Shown piece after piece: positions 22,809 to 37,800 of a stretch of 43,026 bases of DNA (the first letter of the stretch is position 1; every line of letters starts with the position of its first letter). A model generated the notes under the pieces. That model was not told the DNA's origin and searched no databases. It saw nothing but the letters and a program-made list of their open reading frames with translations. The stretch comes from an uncultured Eubacteriales bacterium (GTDB lineage: Bacteria > Bacillota > Clostridia > Christensenellales > UBA1242). The stretch covers positions 1 to 43,026 of the forward strand of contig CAJKVX010000001.1 of assembly GCA_905203455.1 (NCBI GenBank). Reading direction: 5' to 3'. The position numbers and the translations under genes are program-made.

Positions 22809-25800
22809 TTAAAGTGGGGGAAGATGTGACCAATCGATATTTTCAACATATTGAGAAACAACCTGAGCGACATAAAGGGTTCCGGCGGCGAGACCAATAA
22901 CGACAGCCGCACCCCCAGCAAGTGTTGCTGCAGTAGAACCTCCTGGAACTAAAAATAGTGCTACACGCAAAACTGAGCTGATTGCTGAAGCTATGGCACC
23001 AATTGGTAGGATATGAACTGCAAGAATTAGAGCCACACCTGCAACAACAATTCCCACAACAATTCCTGCGGTTTGGTTATTTGTTGGCGCCGTACCTATC
23101 CAGAATGGAAGGGAGAATACATTCATTTTTTCACTGTCATCAATTGTTAAAATATTAATAATTTCAGATGATTCATCTATTTCTGCAGCGTTTGGATAAA
23201 CTGAACTTACAAGTTGATTAACATATGTTCCTTCATGATATCTCATTGCTCCTGCAAGAGCAGAGAAAAGATTCCTAATTTTTTGCCATGTGTCAGGAGT
23301 TTCAGAGTTATCAAGCATTTGAATGGTATTGTTAATGTTATTGTCATAATTGAAAAATAGTCTTCCAAAGCGTTCTGCTGATTGATAAGTAAGTGTTGCA
23401 TGACTGTAAGCCAAGTGTGCTTTTTCGCCAGTTTTACCATCTTCAGAAATCCATTGGTCAACATATTTTAAAGCAAGCTCTGTGAATGTTACAACACTAT
23501 CTCCGCTTTTAACATAGAACGGGTTAAATTCGTCACTTGATTTTGCTGTGTAAATAGCGCCACTAGTTTCGTCAGGTTTAATTGTCTCAGTTTCATTCCT
23601 TGGGTTTCTAAATAAGTCTAACAACTCGGTGTCTGTGATAACATCAACATTGCTGTTTCCATAAGCGTTTATGTAACCCTTATCAATTAGTTCAGCTAAT
23701 GTTTTACTTACTGTTCGCCCAGTATACCATTCAAAAACATTTATTTCAGTAATTTTAAAGGTGTTATATGGGTCAAATGAAGGGTCAATTAAACCGCGAG
23801 ATTTCAATTGATTAAAGATAGTTTCAATGTCGGTTGCTAATAGACCTGTGTTGTTTTTATTGAATATTTCATCATCAAAATAATCTAGAAGTTTTGCATT
23901 TTCATTATATGTGAAGCCTTCAATCTTGCAGAAGTTATTTAATAATAATAAGAAACTACTAATGATTGTGCTATAAGGATTATTACCACTAGCTGATAAA
24001 GATTGATTTAACTCCAATAATTTATTTGCGATGAATGCGCCGTTTTCAACAATGTAGTATTTGTAACTTACTATGTTTTTGATAACAAAGTCTAAGTCTG
24101 ACTCTGCTGTTTTTTCACTTGGTCTTGAAGTGAGTTCAACTTCGGTTTGACCGTCAGTTATTTTTGCAACAAGTGGGGTAGACTTTTTACCATACATTAA
24201 ATACAATGTGAAGTTGCAGTTTGAAAGTTGGAAGTCTGGGTCAGTAAACAGTTCGGTGTTTTCAAACATTCGGTTATAAAACCCTGAAATTAATCTTAAA
24301 TCGCTGTTTGAGTTTTGGTCAAAATAACTAATGTCACTAAGTTCATTTGTTTTTGTGAATTCTTGCATTTTTTCTAAATACTCTGAATCGTCAAAAGAGA
24401 ACGGAATTACGGTTTGGTCATCAGTTGGAGAATTAGGCATTATTTTAACACTTGGGAATCCAACATTTGCTTTTGCCGTTACCACAAAGTTAACTTTGTA
24501 ATTTGCTATAACTTCGCCATTTACTGGATTGCCGGATTCATCTAATTCAATAACATTGCCTTCTGCATCAATAGGGGTTGCAACAATGTTGTAAGACGAA
24601 AGGTCAACTTGACGCTTGTTGTTGAATGAAACTGAAATTAGCCCTGGCTTAATATAAGTTGCTGCTGCGCCCGTGTTGGTTGTGTCTCTTTCAAAATATG
24701 TTGAAATGTTTGATGGGTCAGAATAGTTATATAAAGTTATGTTTGTTTGTTTGAAGAAGTTTGATGTATTAACTTGTGCTGGTTCTGTTATTTCAACACC
24801 ATTTTCGTCATATACGCCAGTTGGAACTTGGTTAAAGACAATTTCAATTCTTTGGTTTTTATTGTTTGCATCAAGAACATAATTATTATTAATCCCTTTG
24901 TATTTTAAGTAATAAGTGTAAACATGGTTTCCTTCCTCATCAAGAACATAGTTTATAACAGTTTGCCCATTCACAATCGTGTAAGTTACTTTTGGTTCAG
25001 GGTCGAGTGATGCGGCAACATCAATTAAGCTAACTTTAATTTTAGATTTTTCATAAAGCATGCTATCTCCGGCGTTGTTGTTTAAAACATCAAGTTCATC
25101 TGCATTTTGGTCATAATAGGTTTCAATAAAACTTACATTTCCGTTTTCATCTTTAATTGAAACATAGTTGCTGTAATTAGTAATTCCATCACTTTGTTCA
25201 GCAGCAAGGTCAGTTTCTTTAATTACAAATGAAATAACATAACTCATTGGGGCAAAGTAGGCTCCAACAACAAGGTTTGAAGTAACATTGTTAATGTAAA
25301 GGTTGTTTCTTGCATTTTGTGGGTTTGTTAGAATAAGTTGCTCGTCGCTTTCAAAAGTGAGGAAAGTTGTGTCTTCACTTGCAAACAGGGCTTTCACTTC
25401 ATCAATTGTTTTTGTTGAGCCACCTTCCATAACAAACATATTATTTTGCCTGTAATAATTTGTTGCCCAACCAACAAGGTTAGAGAACGGATAATTCTGT
25501 GTTGTTATTATTGCTGGTTCACCATTGTAAGCAAAGGCAGTTGTGGTGCTTGCAAGTTTGCCACTTGAAGAGTTTTGGTCTTCATCAAGGTCAATGCCGT
25601 TGATTGATTGTCCTTCAAGAGCAGATGTGTCATTAGAGTTTTGGGCTAATAACTGTTCATAACTGTTATAAACTGTGTCGCTTAAATCTTTAAGCCTTAT
25701 ATCAATTTGGTGAAGCACTTTTTCATACAATGCAATAATTTGAGTGTCGCCACTTAAAGAAATGTTTGGAAGAGTGTAGGTGTATGTTTGTGTTGTTGAG

Positions 25801-28800
25801 TCATAAGCAATATCAACATCTTCCCTTGAAATAATTTTATATGAACTGTAAGTTGAAGTGTGAGCAAGTTGTTCGCCATCTGCAAAAAGGTTAATGCTGT
25901 TACGAGAAGCAGAGTTTATTATCATAAACCCTTTGAAGAACCAGTTTCCAATGTTTTGTCCGTTAACACTTGTTTGAACACTTATAACATTTCCTGCTTT
26001 TAGGTAAGACTGAATGTAACTTGTAAGTTCATAAGTGAAGTCAACATCACCATCTTCATAAACATAATTTTCAAGAGTTGTTCTGTCAGTGTTATTTGTT
26101 GCATCTTCGCTGTTTGCAAAATAACTTAAATTAACGCTAACATCATTTGCAAAACTTAGAAGAGAATTGTCAATTGCGTTGCCTTCTTGCTTTAAGTCAA
26201 AAAGTTTATCTAAAAATTCATCATAAAGAGTTTTATAGTGATTTAACACAAAGGTTGTTGTGTCATTTGAACTGGTTGTAAGAGCATCAATGTAACCAAC
26301 GCTTACGCTAACATTTGCAAGTTGCTCAATAATTGCACTTAAACCATTTTCACCAAACTCGCTTTCGCTTGAAGCAAAAATATCATTTGTTTGAGTGGTG
26401 TTGATGTAATAAGTGTTGTCAAACTCATCATCAGTGTTTGTTGTTTGTTCAAAATAGGTTAGGGCATCAAGAATTTGTTCAGGAATGCCTTGACTGATTA
26501 AATTATTATTTCTATCAATCAAGCCTAAGATTGTTGATGAATTTGTTTGGTAATAGAATGGAACATTTGAATCAGGTGTTGCAGGAACAATTGCAAAAGT
26601 GTGGCCATCATTTGTTACATTTGTGAAACTGCTTGAAAGATTGGTTGTTTTATCTGTTACGCCTAAAACTGCATTAATGTATTTAGTGTTGAAGGTGAAC
26701 ACAGGAATATAGTCTGCAAGGAAATAGATGTTATCTGTTGCAATGAAACTGTAATTTGAAATGCTGTCAAGGGTTGTTTCTGTGTCGCTTGAAGTTCGAT
26801 TAAACAAGGTTGTTAAGTTTGAATAAGCCCCTTGAGCAACAAATTGTTGCCACTCATCAATTGTTAAATCGCCAATAACATGGGTTGAATCAAGTGGAAA
26901 TTCTTTGCCAGCGATGTTAACATTTAAATAATCAGTGTTATCAATGGTTTTAATAATAGGAGAGGTAAGTGAGAATCCAATTGTGTTGAAGTTGTTATTG
27001 TCAGATGCGGTTATTGTTACAACATCACCTTCTTCAACCCAAATGTTAATAATTGCATCTCGGTAAACTGTGGTGTTTGTTTGAGCATCAATCTCAAATT
27101 TTGAACTGTTGTTAACAGTAACTGTTATAACTAATGAAGAAATATCTGTGGCTTCATTAATTGCGTAAGTATATTGAATGTTAATAAGTTTAACAGTGTT
27201 AAGGTTTAAAGTTTGGCTTTGATAAAAATCTTCAAGGAACACTGTTGCACTTGGTGGGTTAATACCGCCGTGATTGTAAGTGTAACCTTGTATGATTTTA
27301 TCATTTTGCTGAGTAAAGTTTTTAAACTTATAAACCTGCCCTTCATAAGTAAGGGTGTAAGGTTCACCAGAACCTTGTAATGAGGTTTGACTAAATGCTC
27401 TGTCAATAATATAGAAAGTGTCGCCAAGTTCACTTGATGCCACTGAGTATTTAAGGGTGTAAACTGTTCTGCCACCAACAATTGCTGTTCCAACCACAAG
27501 ATTTCTGCCAGAACTTAATGCAATTGTTTTGTTTGTGTTATTTGTGTCTTCAAGCACAGTTTGAAGTGAAACAATACTTCCTTCGGTGGCACCAACAAAG
27601 ATTTCACCACCCTCATAATCTGGGTTTAAAATCATGGTTCTTGTTTCTTCAACAAAAACTGCTTTAAGTTCAGTAATATCAGCATAGGTATTAGGGTTAA
27701 TGGTTGCATTTGAAGAAATAATGTTTCCATTTTGGTCTTGCCAGCCAGCAAAGGTGAAGTAACTGTTGCCAAACGCTTGAACAACAAGGTTATTGTTGTT
27801 ATAGAATTCAATAGTTACAGAGTTTAAAATATTATCAAGCACAGTTGTGGTCGTTGTTTGGTCTGAACTGCTTGTGTTTTCACTTAGCCTTGTAACATCA
27901 ATTCTGAACCCAGAAGAAGGGGTGTTAAACACAGAATTATAAGTGCCAAGAGTTATTCCGTTAGTTAAAGTGTTTAGTTGAGTGTAACGATTATCTGCTA
28001 ATAGTTTAAATGAAACTTCAACTTCTCTTAACTGAGCAAACATAGCAACAATGTCATAAATTGTGTTTTGCGTAATATCTAATCCAGATTGTGGAATAAC
28101 CTTATTGTTGTAATAATATCCCAAAAATTTAGCACCGTCAGTTTTATCACTTTCAATGTCATAAAGAGTCTTAATATCAGCAGGGGTTAAATAATCAGTG
28201 GTTTTAACATAGCCATTGGTTGTGCTATATTCAATTATGCTATCATCAGCATAAAGAAGGTAAGACTCATCAGTTATATCATCAATCAAATTAATGTTTG
28301 TAACCTTGTTGTAAACAAATGCAATTTTAACATCTTGCTCGCTTGTTATGTTTAATTTAAGGTTTTTAACATATGCTCTTCCTGCGGCATCTCTTTCGCT
28401 TAATTCATAACTTTCAATTTGGAAATTAACAGGGGCAGTTGGCAGAGTTGGCATTGATATTTGCCCAGCAGTGTTTGTGTAATCAATTCTGTATAAATAA
28501 TTGTCAATAACAATTCCTGAAATGCGGTAATCTTCATTAGCAGTAACATTAACTTGTTTTGTAACAGTTGTTGCACCTTCAGGGGTAACATCTTCAACTG
28601 TTGTGTTGCCAAGGTCTGTAATGTTTTCAACAGTATTATTTATTATAACATCAAAAGATTTTCTAAACACAGGGGTGATAGTAATTGCGCCATCAAGAAC
28701 TTTAAATGAGAAGTGCTTTAAAGTGATGATGAATGTTTTTGTTCTTGTGCCGTTATCCATAACTCTAATTACTTCATAATAGGCAAGATATGCGTTTTCA

Positions 28801-31800
28801 TTTGTGTTAGGGTTGCTTGTTACAAACAGGTTGTCAAATGTTAACTCATTTACATAAACTGGGTTGTTGCCATTTTGTGTGTAAAGAGTGTCGCCATTTT
28901 GGTTTGTTATAACAATTGAACCATAATTTGAATTGTTAACAGTTATTACGGTTGTTGGTAAACTGTTCTCTGTTATTGCTCCACCTTGACTATTAATAAA
29001 ATCAGGGTCAATGTTGCTTAGGGTTGTTGTAATCTTTTGTTCGTCATCATCAAGAACGGCAACTCTTTGTTCATCACCATTTTGGTAAAATTGAATTGTT
29101 ATGTTTTTCACAATTCTTTGCGTTGAAATTGCGGTTGAATTTGCGTTGCTTTCAAGGTTATATCCTGAAATTGCGCTTATGTTTGCAGTTGCGGTTCCGC
29201 TAAGCAACTTAATTGTTGTTGTTTTTCCGTCAACAGATGTGGTTACAGAGAATGTTCTTATTCCTGAAAGGGTGGTGGCGTTATTTAAATTAGCAATGTA
29301 TGAACCAACATGGCTATCTCCTGATAAAGTTAGTTCAATGAGATTAACCCTTGTAAACACTGCAAAGATATCATTATATGGATAATTTGCAGCATCAATT
29401 GTTAAATTGTTTGAAAGTGGAAGATAGTGATAACCATCGCCTATTAAATATTTAGCACCCGCAACCCAACCAACAAACATATATCCTTGTTCCAAAGCAT
29501 AATCAATGTTTATTGAAAGGGAAGCAATTTGTTGGTTTGAACTGTTTGGTTCATAGGTTACTGAAATGAAGTTATAAGTTTCAAGTTCTTGGGTGTAAGT
29601 TGAGCCATCAGCAATAAGCCCGTTTGAAGAGGTTGATACAACCGCATGTGGAACAAGGTAATTACTGAAACTATCAACAGCCCCGCCACAAAGAGCATAA
29701 TAGGTTTTATTTTCAAGTGGCAAAATTCTAAGAGAATGGTCTGTGCTGTAATAAGCCACAAGTCTGTTAGAACCATCAGGGTTTGGCAATGCCCAAGCCG
29801 TGAAACCTGTAGGAGCCGTAATTGTTGCATCAACACCGTAAGGAAGTGTGTAAGGTTGAGTTGAAAGAAGTTCTCCTGCTTGGTTATAAGCTTCAACAGT
29901 AATTGTTACTGTTCTTGTGTATCTTGCTTCAATGAAAATTTGGTCGCCAGTTGCAAGCCTAATTAAATCAGCATTTGAAATTGTTAAGGTTTGGTCAGTG
30001 CCTAACTGGTTTCCAAAGGCATCAAAATAGCCAACAAAACTGTAACCGTCACATGAGGAGGTGATTGTGCTTGTTTGTGTTAAATTTTCGCCTGTTGCAA
30101 AGAAGTTGCTTATTGTTGTTGGGTTTTCTGCGCCAAAACTAACATTGGCAGAAGATTGTCCCATTATTGTGCCAATGGTGTTGATTGTGTATTGTTTTGA
30201 ATAGCAGGCTTCAATTACATAACTTGTAATTTGAGCTTCATTTGAGTTGTCAAGATAGTAATAGACAACATCATTAGTGTTAATTGTGCCATCTTCATTT
30301 CTTATAAACTCACTGCTTATGGTATTGCCATTTGCATCAACACAGTTAACCCTGAATCCAATAAATTCATAGCCAGCGTAACTGCTTGCGGTTAGAGCAA
30401 GAGAGGTGTATTTATATGCCATTGAAGACCCAGTGGCTGAATTTCCAGAAGTGTTACTTAAAACAAGGTTGGTAACACTGACATTGTTTTGAGTTAGTGT
30501 GTTGTAATAAGCAGTTACTGTGAAATTAGATAAATTGCTATCATTACTATTACCATCAATATTTCTTGAAAGAGTGATTGATGCAAGTTCAGCAAACCTT
30601 GCCTCAATTAAGGTGTTTTTCTTATCGTTATCAAGGTTAGCATTTTCTGGCAAGTTTTGTGATGGGTTAACTATTGTAAGAATTGTTCTATCTTCAATAT
30701 AATTATCTTTGCCATTAATTTCTTGATAGTAAGACAATGGTTTGCCATCAATAAACCAGCCAATAAATCTGTAATTATTATAATTAGGGTCTTCTGAGTC
30801 AATTAAATAAGACAAAACAAGGTTATTTGTGTTGTCAGATTTAAAGCCTAATTCAACGTATTCATCTTCACCTGTAAGAGTTTTGCCCGTTAAAGTTGCA
30901 GGCGTGTTGCCGTATTTAACATTAAGCGAAATGGTGTCACCTGTGTAAGGGTCATCATTAAGTCTTCGTGTTACTGTTACAAGGTTGCCTTCAACAAAGT
31001 TTGCCCTTAATGTTGTTTGGGTGGTGTTAAGTGAGTTTGTGTTTAATGTGTAAATGTTTTCATAAGTAACAATGTTTCCGTTTTGCCAGAAACCTTCAAA
31101 GAAATATCTTTCTTGGTTGTCTTCACTTACAATTGCTTCAACAACAACATCTGTGCCAAGAAGGGCATTGATTGTTATGCTTGTGCTGCTTCCAAGATTT
31201 GTTGAAACCTCGTTGCCGTAACCATTTGTGTAGTTAACAATAACATCAATATTTTGAACATCTTCACCTTGAGGCTCATTACCCTCAAGAGTTTTTTCTA
31301 TTGTTATTTGTTTTGTGAAGGCAAAAACCGCAACAATTGTTACTGAATTGTTATTAATGTAAGGGTTATCGGCATTAATGGTGAAAATGAAATTGTAATT
31401 TGTTGAAAGCAGTTTAGGGGTTTGTGTTTCATTTTCAATCATGTAATACCAACCAAGGAAGGTTCTTCCAAGGTTTTCTCCACTAAAACCAATTTCAAGT
31501 TGCTCGCCAGCCTTTACGGTTATTTGATTGCCAGTTATGTCAGTTGTTCCATTGAAAGTGCTTCCATCTTCAAAGGTTACAGTTATGCCTTGCTGAATTT
31601 GGTTAAGGGCTGAACTGTTTGAATAATATGAGGTTGAAGCCTTAATGTTAAGGTAAATGTTTTTAACAATTCTAAGTTCAACAACTGTGTTTTCGGTAAG
31701 TTCAAATTCAACAGTATCAGTTGAACTTACAAGTTCATTGTTAATGTACCAGCCAATAATTGAATATGGTTGGTCATTTGGGTTAAATTCAAGCCTTATT

Positions 31801-34800
31801 CTTGAGCCTTGTGCAAAAACTTGGAAGTTATCTCTTGCAACCCATGCGTCATCTTCCAATTTCCAAATGTTATAAAGGGTGTAGCCAGTGAATTTTGAAC
31901 CTTGGGTTGTTTGGTAAAAGTCATTGAACAAAATTTGGTCAATGGTTAGCGTGAACCCTTCTCTTATGTTGATTTTAACAATTGAATCAACCATAAACTC
32001 AATTTCAAAGTAAGGGTAGGTATCAACCCCATAATAGATAGGGGCGGTTATAAATTCAGGCGCATTTGGGTCAACCCCAAAGTTAGGGTTTGTGTGTGAA
32101 ACTGATTCAAGAACATAGCCATAATCAGGGTAAACTTTAAAGTGAACAGGGTAGCCTGCAAGAGCATAATAATAATCGCCTTCTGGGTAAAAGCCAAACA
32201 CTTGACTTTCAACTTGCATTGAATTGTCAAGATAAGCCTGAGACTCAATTTCAAGATATTCCATGTTAATTTGGGTGCCATCATCACCGTTCACTAATGT
32301 TACTTGCGCAATTTTAACAAACCTTGCCTCAATTGTTCCGCCTTCGTTAGTGTCAAGGCTTAGGTCAGTTGAAACAATAACTCCGTTAACAACCCAGCCA
32401 ACAAATGCATAAACATCAGCCTGTGTTAAAGTTCCGTTAGGGTAGGTTATGGTGTTATCAATAACCAAAAGTTGTTCGCTGATTGTTAGAACAAAGTTTG
32501 TGTTTGTTCCGTATCTGCCTGTGTGATATTTAGTTGAAATGGTGCCATTTGCATTTGTGTTATCAGCAGCCTCTGATGTGTCAATGTTTAAATCACCATC
32601 TTGTGAAGCATATTTTATGCCTGTGAAGGTAAACTCAATTAAATCATCAAAGGCATTGTCTGTGCCTGAAATTGTTCCGTCTTGGTTAGTGTTGCCTGAA
32701 ACGCCAAGGTCAGCAAGGCTTTGTGGGGCGCTATTTACATTATCTTGAAGAGTGATTGAAATTGTTTGTTTGTTTTCGTCTTCAATGATTGCCCTTAAGT
32801 GATAAACCAAGTTATCTTTTGAAAGTTTAAATTCATCATTATATTGTGCATTTTGTGCGTTAACATCAGGGTCAAGAGTGTTGGTTGGCTTTTCAAAAGT
32901 AATGTTTTGAGTTGTTGGGAAGGTAACATTTTCATTAAGGTCACTTCCTGTGTCAGCCCCACTGATTGAACTTGGAGTTTGAGCATTAATATACCAATGG
33001 TCAATAGCATCATCTTTGGTTTCATTATTTGTAATTGAAGTTATGATGTTAAGAGTGTTTTCATCAGTAAATGTGTTATCTAAATAAGCATAGAAAATTA
33101 AATTGTTGTTAGCAATTTCAAGATAGATATAAGTGTTTGAACTTGTTTTTGCAAAGTTTGAAAGAACATCTTGATATTCAGTTGAATTTAAAATAATGTC
33201 AGTTAGTTCTGCAACTGAATAATTATTTGCATAATATTCACAACTTAAATAACCACTTAAAAAGCAGTTGAAAATCCACTCATCTAAAAATCCTTCATTC
33301 ATTGCATATGCAGGCAATGTTTCATTTCTGTTGAAGTTTTTGGTAAGAAGGTTGGTTATGTCAAGCGAAACAGTGAAGTCATCATCTGCCGAAGGGGTGT
33401 CTTGACCAAAACTTAATGTGTTTTTGAAAATTCTTGTGTCAAAGAAAATTCCGTCTGCGCTATCATTCACTTGGTCAGGCGTTAAAATGGTGGTTGAGTC
33501 TGCACCGGTTAAGTAATACAAAATAAAGTCATAATTTTTTGCAGTGGTTAAACCTGTGTCAGCATCAAAGGTGTAGTAATTTTCGATTTGAGAATAAAGC
33601 ATAGTTACCCTTTGAGTTTTAAAGGTTATATGCTTAGAAGATTGCTCTACATTTTCGGTGTTAAACAATCTGTTAATTACGGCAGTTGTGTAAACAATTC
33701 CTGCAAGGTTAACGCTATCATAAGTGCTAACTGAATTTTCACTAGGTTCTGCAATGTTTGTGTCAAGCAGGCTGTTTGTGTTTGAAAAACTTAAAACCGT
33801 GTTTCCTGCATCATCAAATTCGTCAATTTGAGTTGAACTTTGTTGGCCTAACTCATCGGTTAAAACTTCATAAACACCGTCAAGCCTGTATCCACCTGAT
33901 GGGCTAATAGTAAGAGTAGGGGTGGCATCAATATAGAAATTTCCTTTAACCCTTATTTCATAAGTGTTTGTTGAAACATAATTGTCTTGAATAACGGCAT
34001 AAGCCTCTTGTTTGTCTGTAATGTTTTCACCTATTATAACACCATTTTGATAAACGGTGTAGGTTAAAGGGTTGCCAAGACTGTCAGTGCTGGTGCTTGA
34101 AGTTACACTCATTTCAATTGGATTAAATGAATATTCAAGTTCAACAACTCTTTTAAAAAGGGCAGTTATAACTGTGTCTGCATTTGAAAGTGCAACATAA
34201 GGATACTTGTAAGTTGTGCTTACAAGTTCAAGGCTTGACCATTCAACATATTGGTAATTGGTGCTTTCAACCAAAACACCATCTTGCCTGTAAAGTTCAA
34301 GAGTTTCAGGGTCAATAAAGTAAAGCCAGTTTGTCATAACATCTTGCCTTGAAGGGGCAGGAACAGGGTCCCCAGCATGGTAAGCCCCAACTGCGCTGTC
34401 TTTTGCATAAACAACAATGGTGTTGCCTGCATTATCTGTGCCAAAGGCATAATTAGTGTTTTCATTAACAACATTTAATTTGTTGCCTTCAAGGTCAAAG
34501 AAACGGTTATAAATGCTTGTTATTCTTTTTTGTTGATACCAACCCATGAATTGGTAGCCCACATTAGTGCTTTGTTCTGCTAAGCCTTCAATAAGAAGCA
34601 ATGTGTTTTCAGCAAGAAGGAAATCTTTGTAAACATAACTAGGAAGGTTTTTGTCTTTTTGGTAATCAGGGTCTGTGTCAACATAGTGATTAGTAAATTG
34701 AATGCCAGTTGGGGTGTCTGTAAGAGCCCCGTTATAATAAATTCCTGCAAAATTTTCTTCTGGGCTGATTGACCCCATGTAAGTTCGGTTGTTTGTTCCA

Positions 34801-37800
34801 ACAGAAGTGTAAAACTCAAAATATCCAGTTCCAGAATTTCCAAGTTCATGAGCGTTTTCTTCACTGAAAATTGCGTTGCCGTTTGCATCATAACCATCAA
34901 TGGTTAATGATTGAATTGAGAATGAATACATTTTAATGGCAGTAAGGTTAATAATGTTAACTGAACCATCACCAACAGGGGCATGAGTGTATTTATTTAC
35001 ATAAGCATAAGTGTCGTAATATTCTTGGTCTTTATCACTGTTAGGGTCAATGGTGTCAGGCGCTTTATTTTCAACAAGTAAATATTGAAGGGTTGCAAAC
35101 AATCTGTCAATGTAATAAATTTCATTCACAGTTCCACCATTAAGAGTTGTTATAGCAAGGGCAGTAAAAGTGCCATCTTCTTCAACTTGAATTAGCCCTT
35201 CAAGTTCAAGAGCGGTGATATTTTCTTGAAGGTTTGCCTTTTGAGTTTCATTTAATGTGTTGCCATTTAGGGCATTGTAAAGTTTATTTAAATATTCTTG
35301 GCTTAACTTAACATTTCCTATATTTAAATTCTGCTCTGTGTTATGCAAAACATCACTATTAATATAATTAAGAAACTCAACAAATCTGTAACCACTGAAA
35401 CTGTTATAACCAGTTATGTTGTTATAAATTTCTCTGTAAGTTTCAGAGTTGAAATCAATAATGTTTGCAAGAAGAGGGTTCATTACATTAGTCATAAATG
35501 CTTCACGATTAATAAACCCAAAATTGAATTTATTGTTAGTTTTTGTAAATGTGAAATAATCTGCAAAGTTGAAATAAACAGAGTTTGTTACAGGTTGAGC
35601 AGTTTGTGAATTTAAACCTTCATAGGTTAATTCAACATCAAAATAATTTGAATAGGTGTTTAAATAGTTTCCTGTTAAAATGTCAAGACTTATGCTTATT
35701 TCACGGGTTGGGTGAACAATTAAATCAGCATATTCATTTTCAGGGTCACGGTTAAAGGTAACTTCAAAAACATAGTAAAGATAATCTGCTCTAACATCAA
35801 GCACATCTTGTGTGTTTTCAGTTAAACTTGGTTTAGTTGAGTTTGAAATTATGTATTCATCACTTGGGTAAATTATTGGTTGCAAGTTATATTCACTTGG
35901 AAGCCCCAATGTGTGAAGTTCAAGAGGAGAAGATGAAAGAGTTCTTACCACAATTATTGCGGTGGTGTTGTCATCAAAATAAAGATTTTGCAGAGCAAAT
36001 GATTCACCTTCACCAGATGGCATTGCCTGTTTTCCAACAGTTCCGTTATCTGCATTTAAGCCATTTGCATACAAAAAGTATTCCCATGCATTAATCTCAG
36101 AGTAATTATTTTTGTAATTATTTTTTGAAAGGGCAACATAGCCGTTATAAATTCCATTTTCGTCAACTGTGTTAATTAAAGAATTAGAAACAATGGTTGA
36201 AGCGAAATTGTTGTCATCTTCAACATCAAAAAGTTTAAACAGGTTAGGGTCAACATTTTGTGCAGATTTATCAAAGCCATATTCAATTGTGTTATCGTCA
36301 ATGGTAATAATTTGCCCATCAGCCCCAATTCTGTTGGCAAGGTTATTGTTTTGTTCGTTATAGTAATAAACTGCTTCAATTGAAACGCCGAATTCTTCTT
36401 CGCTGTCAGTTAAAATCATTGCTTGGTAAACTTCTCTAAACACTGCAACAAATTCAATGTTTGAATGAAGTGAAGAAATGATTAAGTTGTTGCCTTCAAC
36501 CTTAATGTTTCCAGTGCTGAACGAGGTGTAATAAAAGTCCCCAAATTTATAAACTTGAAGTCCGTTTAAGTAATAGAATGTGTCGCCAGAATTTTCATCA
36601 GTAATGCTAGTTATTGCATCAATATGAGGCATTTCTTTAACAATTAAAGTAGGGTTGCCATATTGGTCATATTCATAAATATATTTATCTTCAACCGCAA
36701 TGGTGTAAGTTGAATCATAAAAATATTTATCTTTTGCAGGAGAATAGAATACTTCAACATAGTTTGGTGAAACTTCTGTTTGAGTGTTAATGTAATACCC
36801 TCTAACTTTATATAAAAGTTTTTCAGGAACAGGTTCAGAGTAAACAAATGTGCCATCTTCATTTTCTGTTCTTGTGTAATAATAGTTACCGTTATAGAAA
36901 TATGCAGGGGTTATTTTGTCACTTTCGCTATAAAATCTTTGTTCTTCACCATAAAGGTCATAAAGAGACTGACCGTCAACTGTGTACCAGCCAAGAAGCC
37001 TGTAACCTTCATCTGGAATTGCTGAAAGCATAACTTCACTTTCACGGTCAATATAACTGTTTTTAAAAGATAGGGTGGTGTTTAATTTCCCATCTTCATC
37101 ATAAGCCATTTCCCCAGCAACAAGGTCGTTAGTTGAGTTATGGTAATAGTCGCCATATTCGCTTGAAATAATGCCTTCCAAAATTTCAACAATGGTGATT
37201 TCTGAAACTGTTAATTCTGCAATAGGGCTGGCTTCTTCAAAATTAATAATGCCGTTTTCTATATTAAATATTGCGTAAGGGTCTTCAACATTATAAAGTT
37301 TATCTTCAAAGTTGAATAAGCTTATAACTTCTTCTTGGTTTGAACCTGAAATTGTTGGTTGAGCAAAAATGCAAGAATACATAAATCCAACGCCAGCAGT
37401 TATTTCTTTGTTTGAAGAAGTGTCAGTTGTTAAATTAGGGTCATCATAAATAAGGTAATACCTTAAATTTTCATAAGTCAGTGCGAACAATTTATTTGCA
37501 ACATTTCCACTTGCGGCATCTTCACTTGTGCCAATGGTAACGCCAGAATATCTAAACCTGCCTTCATCTTCGTCATAAAATTCAGCCCAATAAGGCCCAA
37601 AGGGGGTGTTTTCAAATTGTGGAAGATAGAACACCTGAGTGAGAGAGGTATTAATATTACCATCTTCATCAAAATAAACATATGGGGTGGCGGTGATGTT
37701 TTTGTAGTAATAACCAAGTTTGCCGCCAACCTCAGTTTGAAGATATTCAATTGTGTAAATCTCTTGAAGAGTGGTGCCATCAAGGTTAACAGAAGCACCA

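Noticed and set aside
27680..32450. CRISPR or DNA tandem repeat array in the giant gene
   Set aside because: Periodicity exists only at protein level; no identical DNA repeats with regular spacers were seen.
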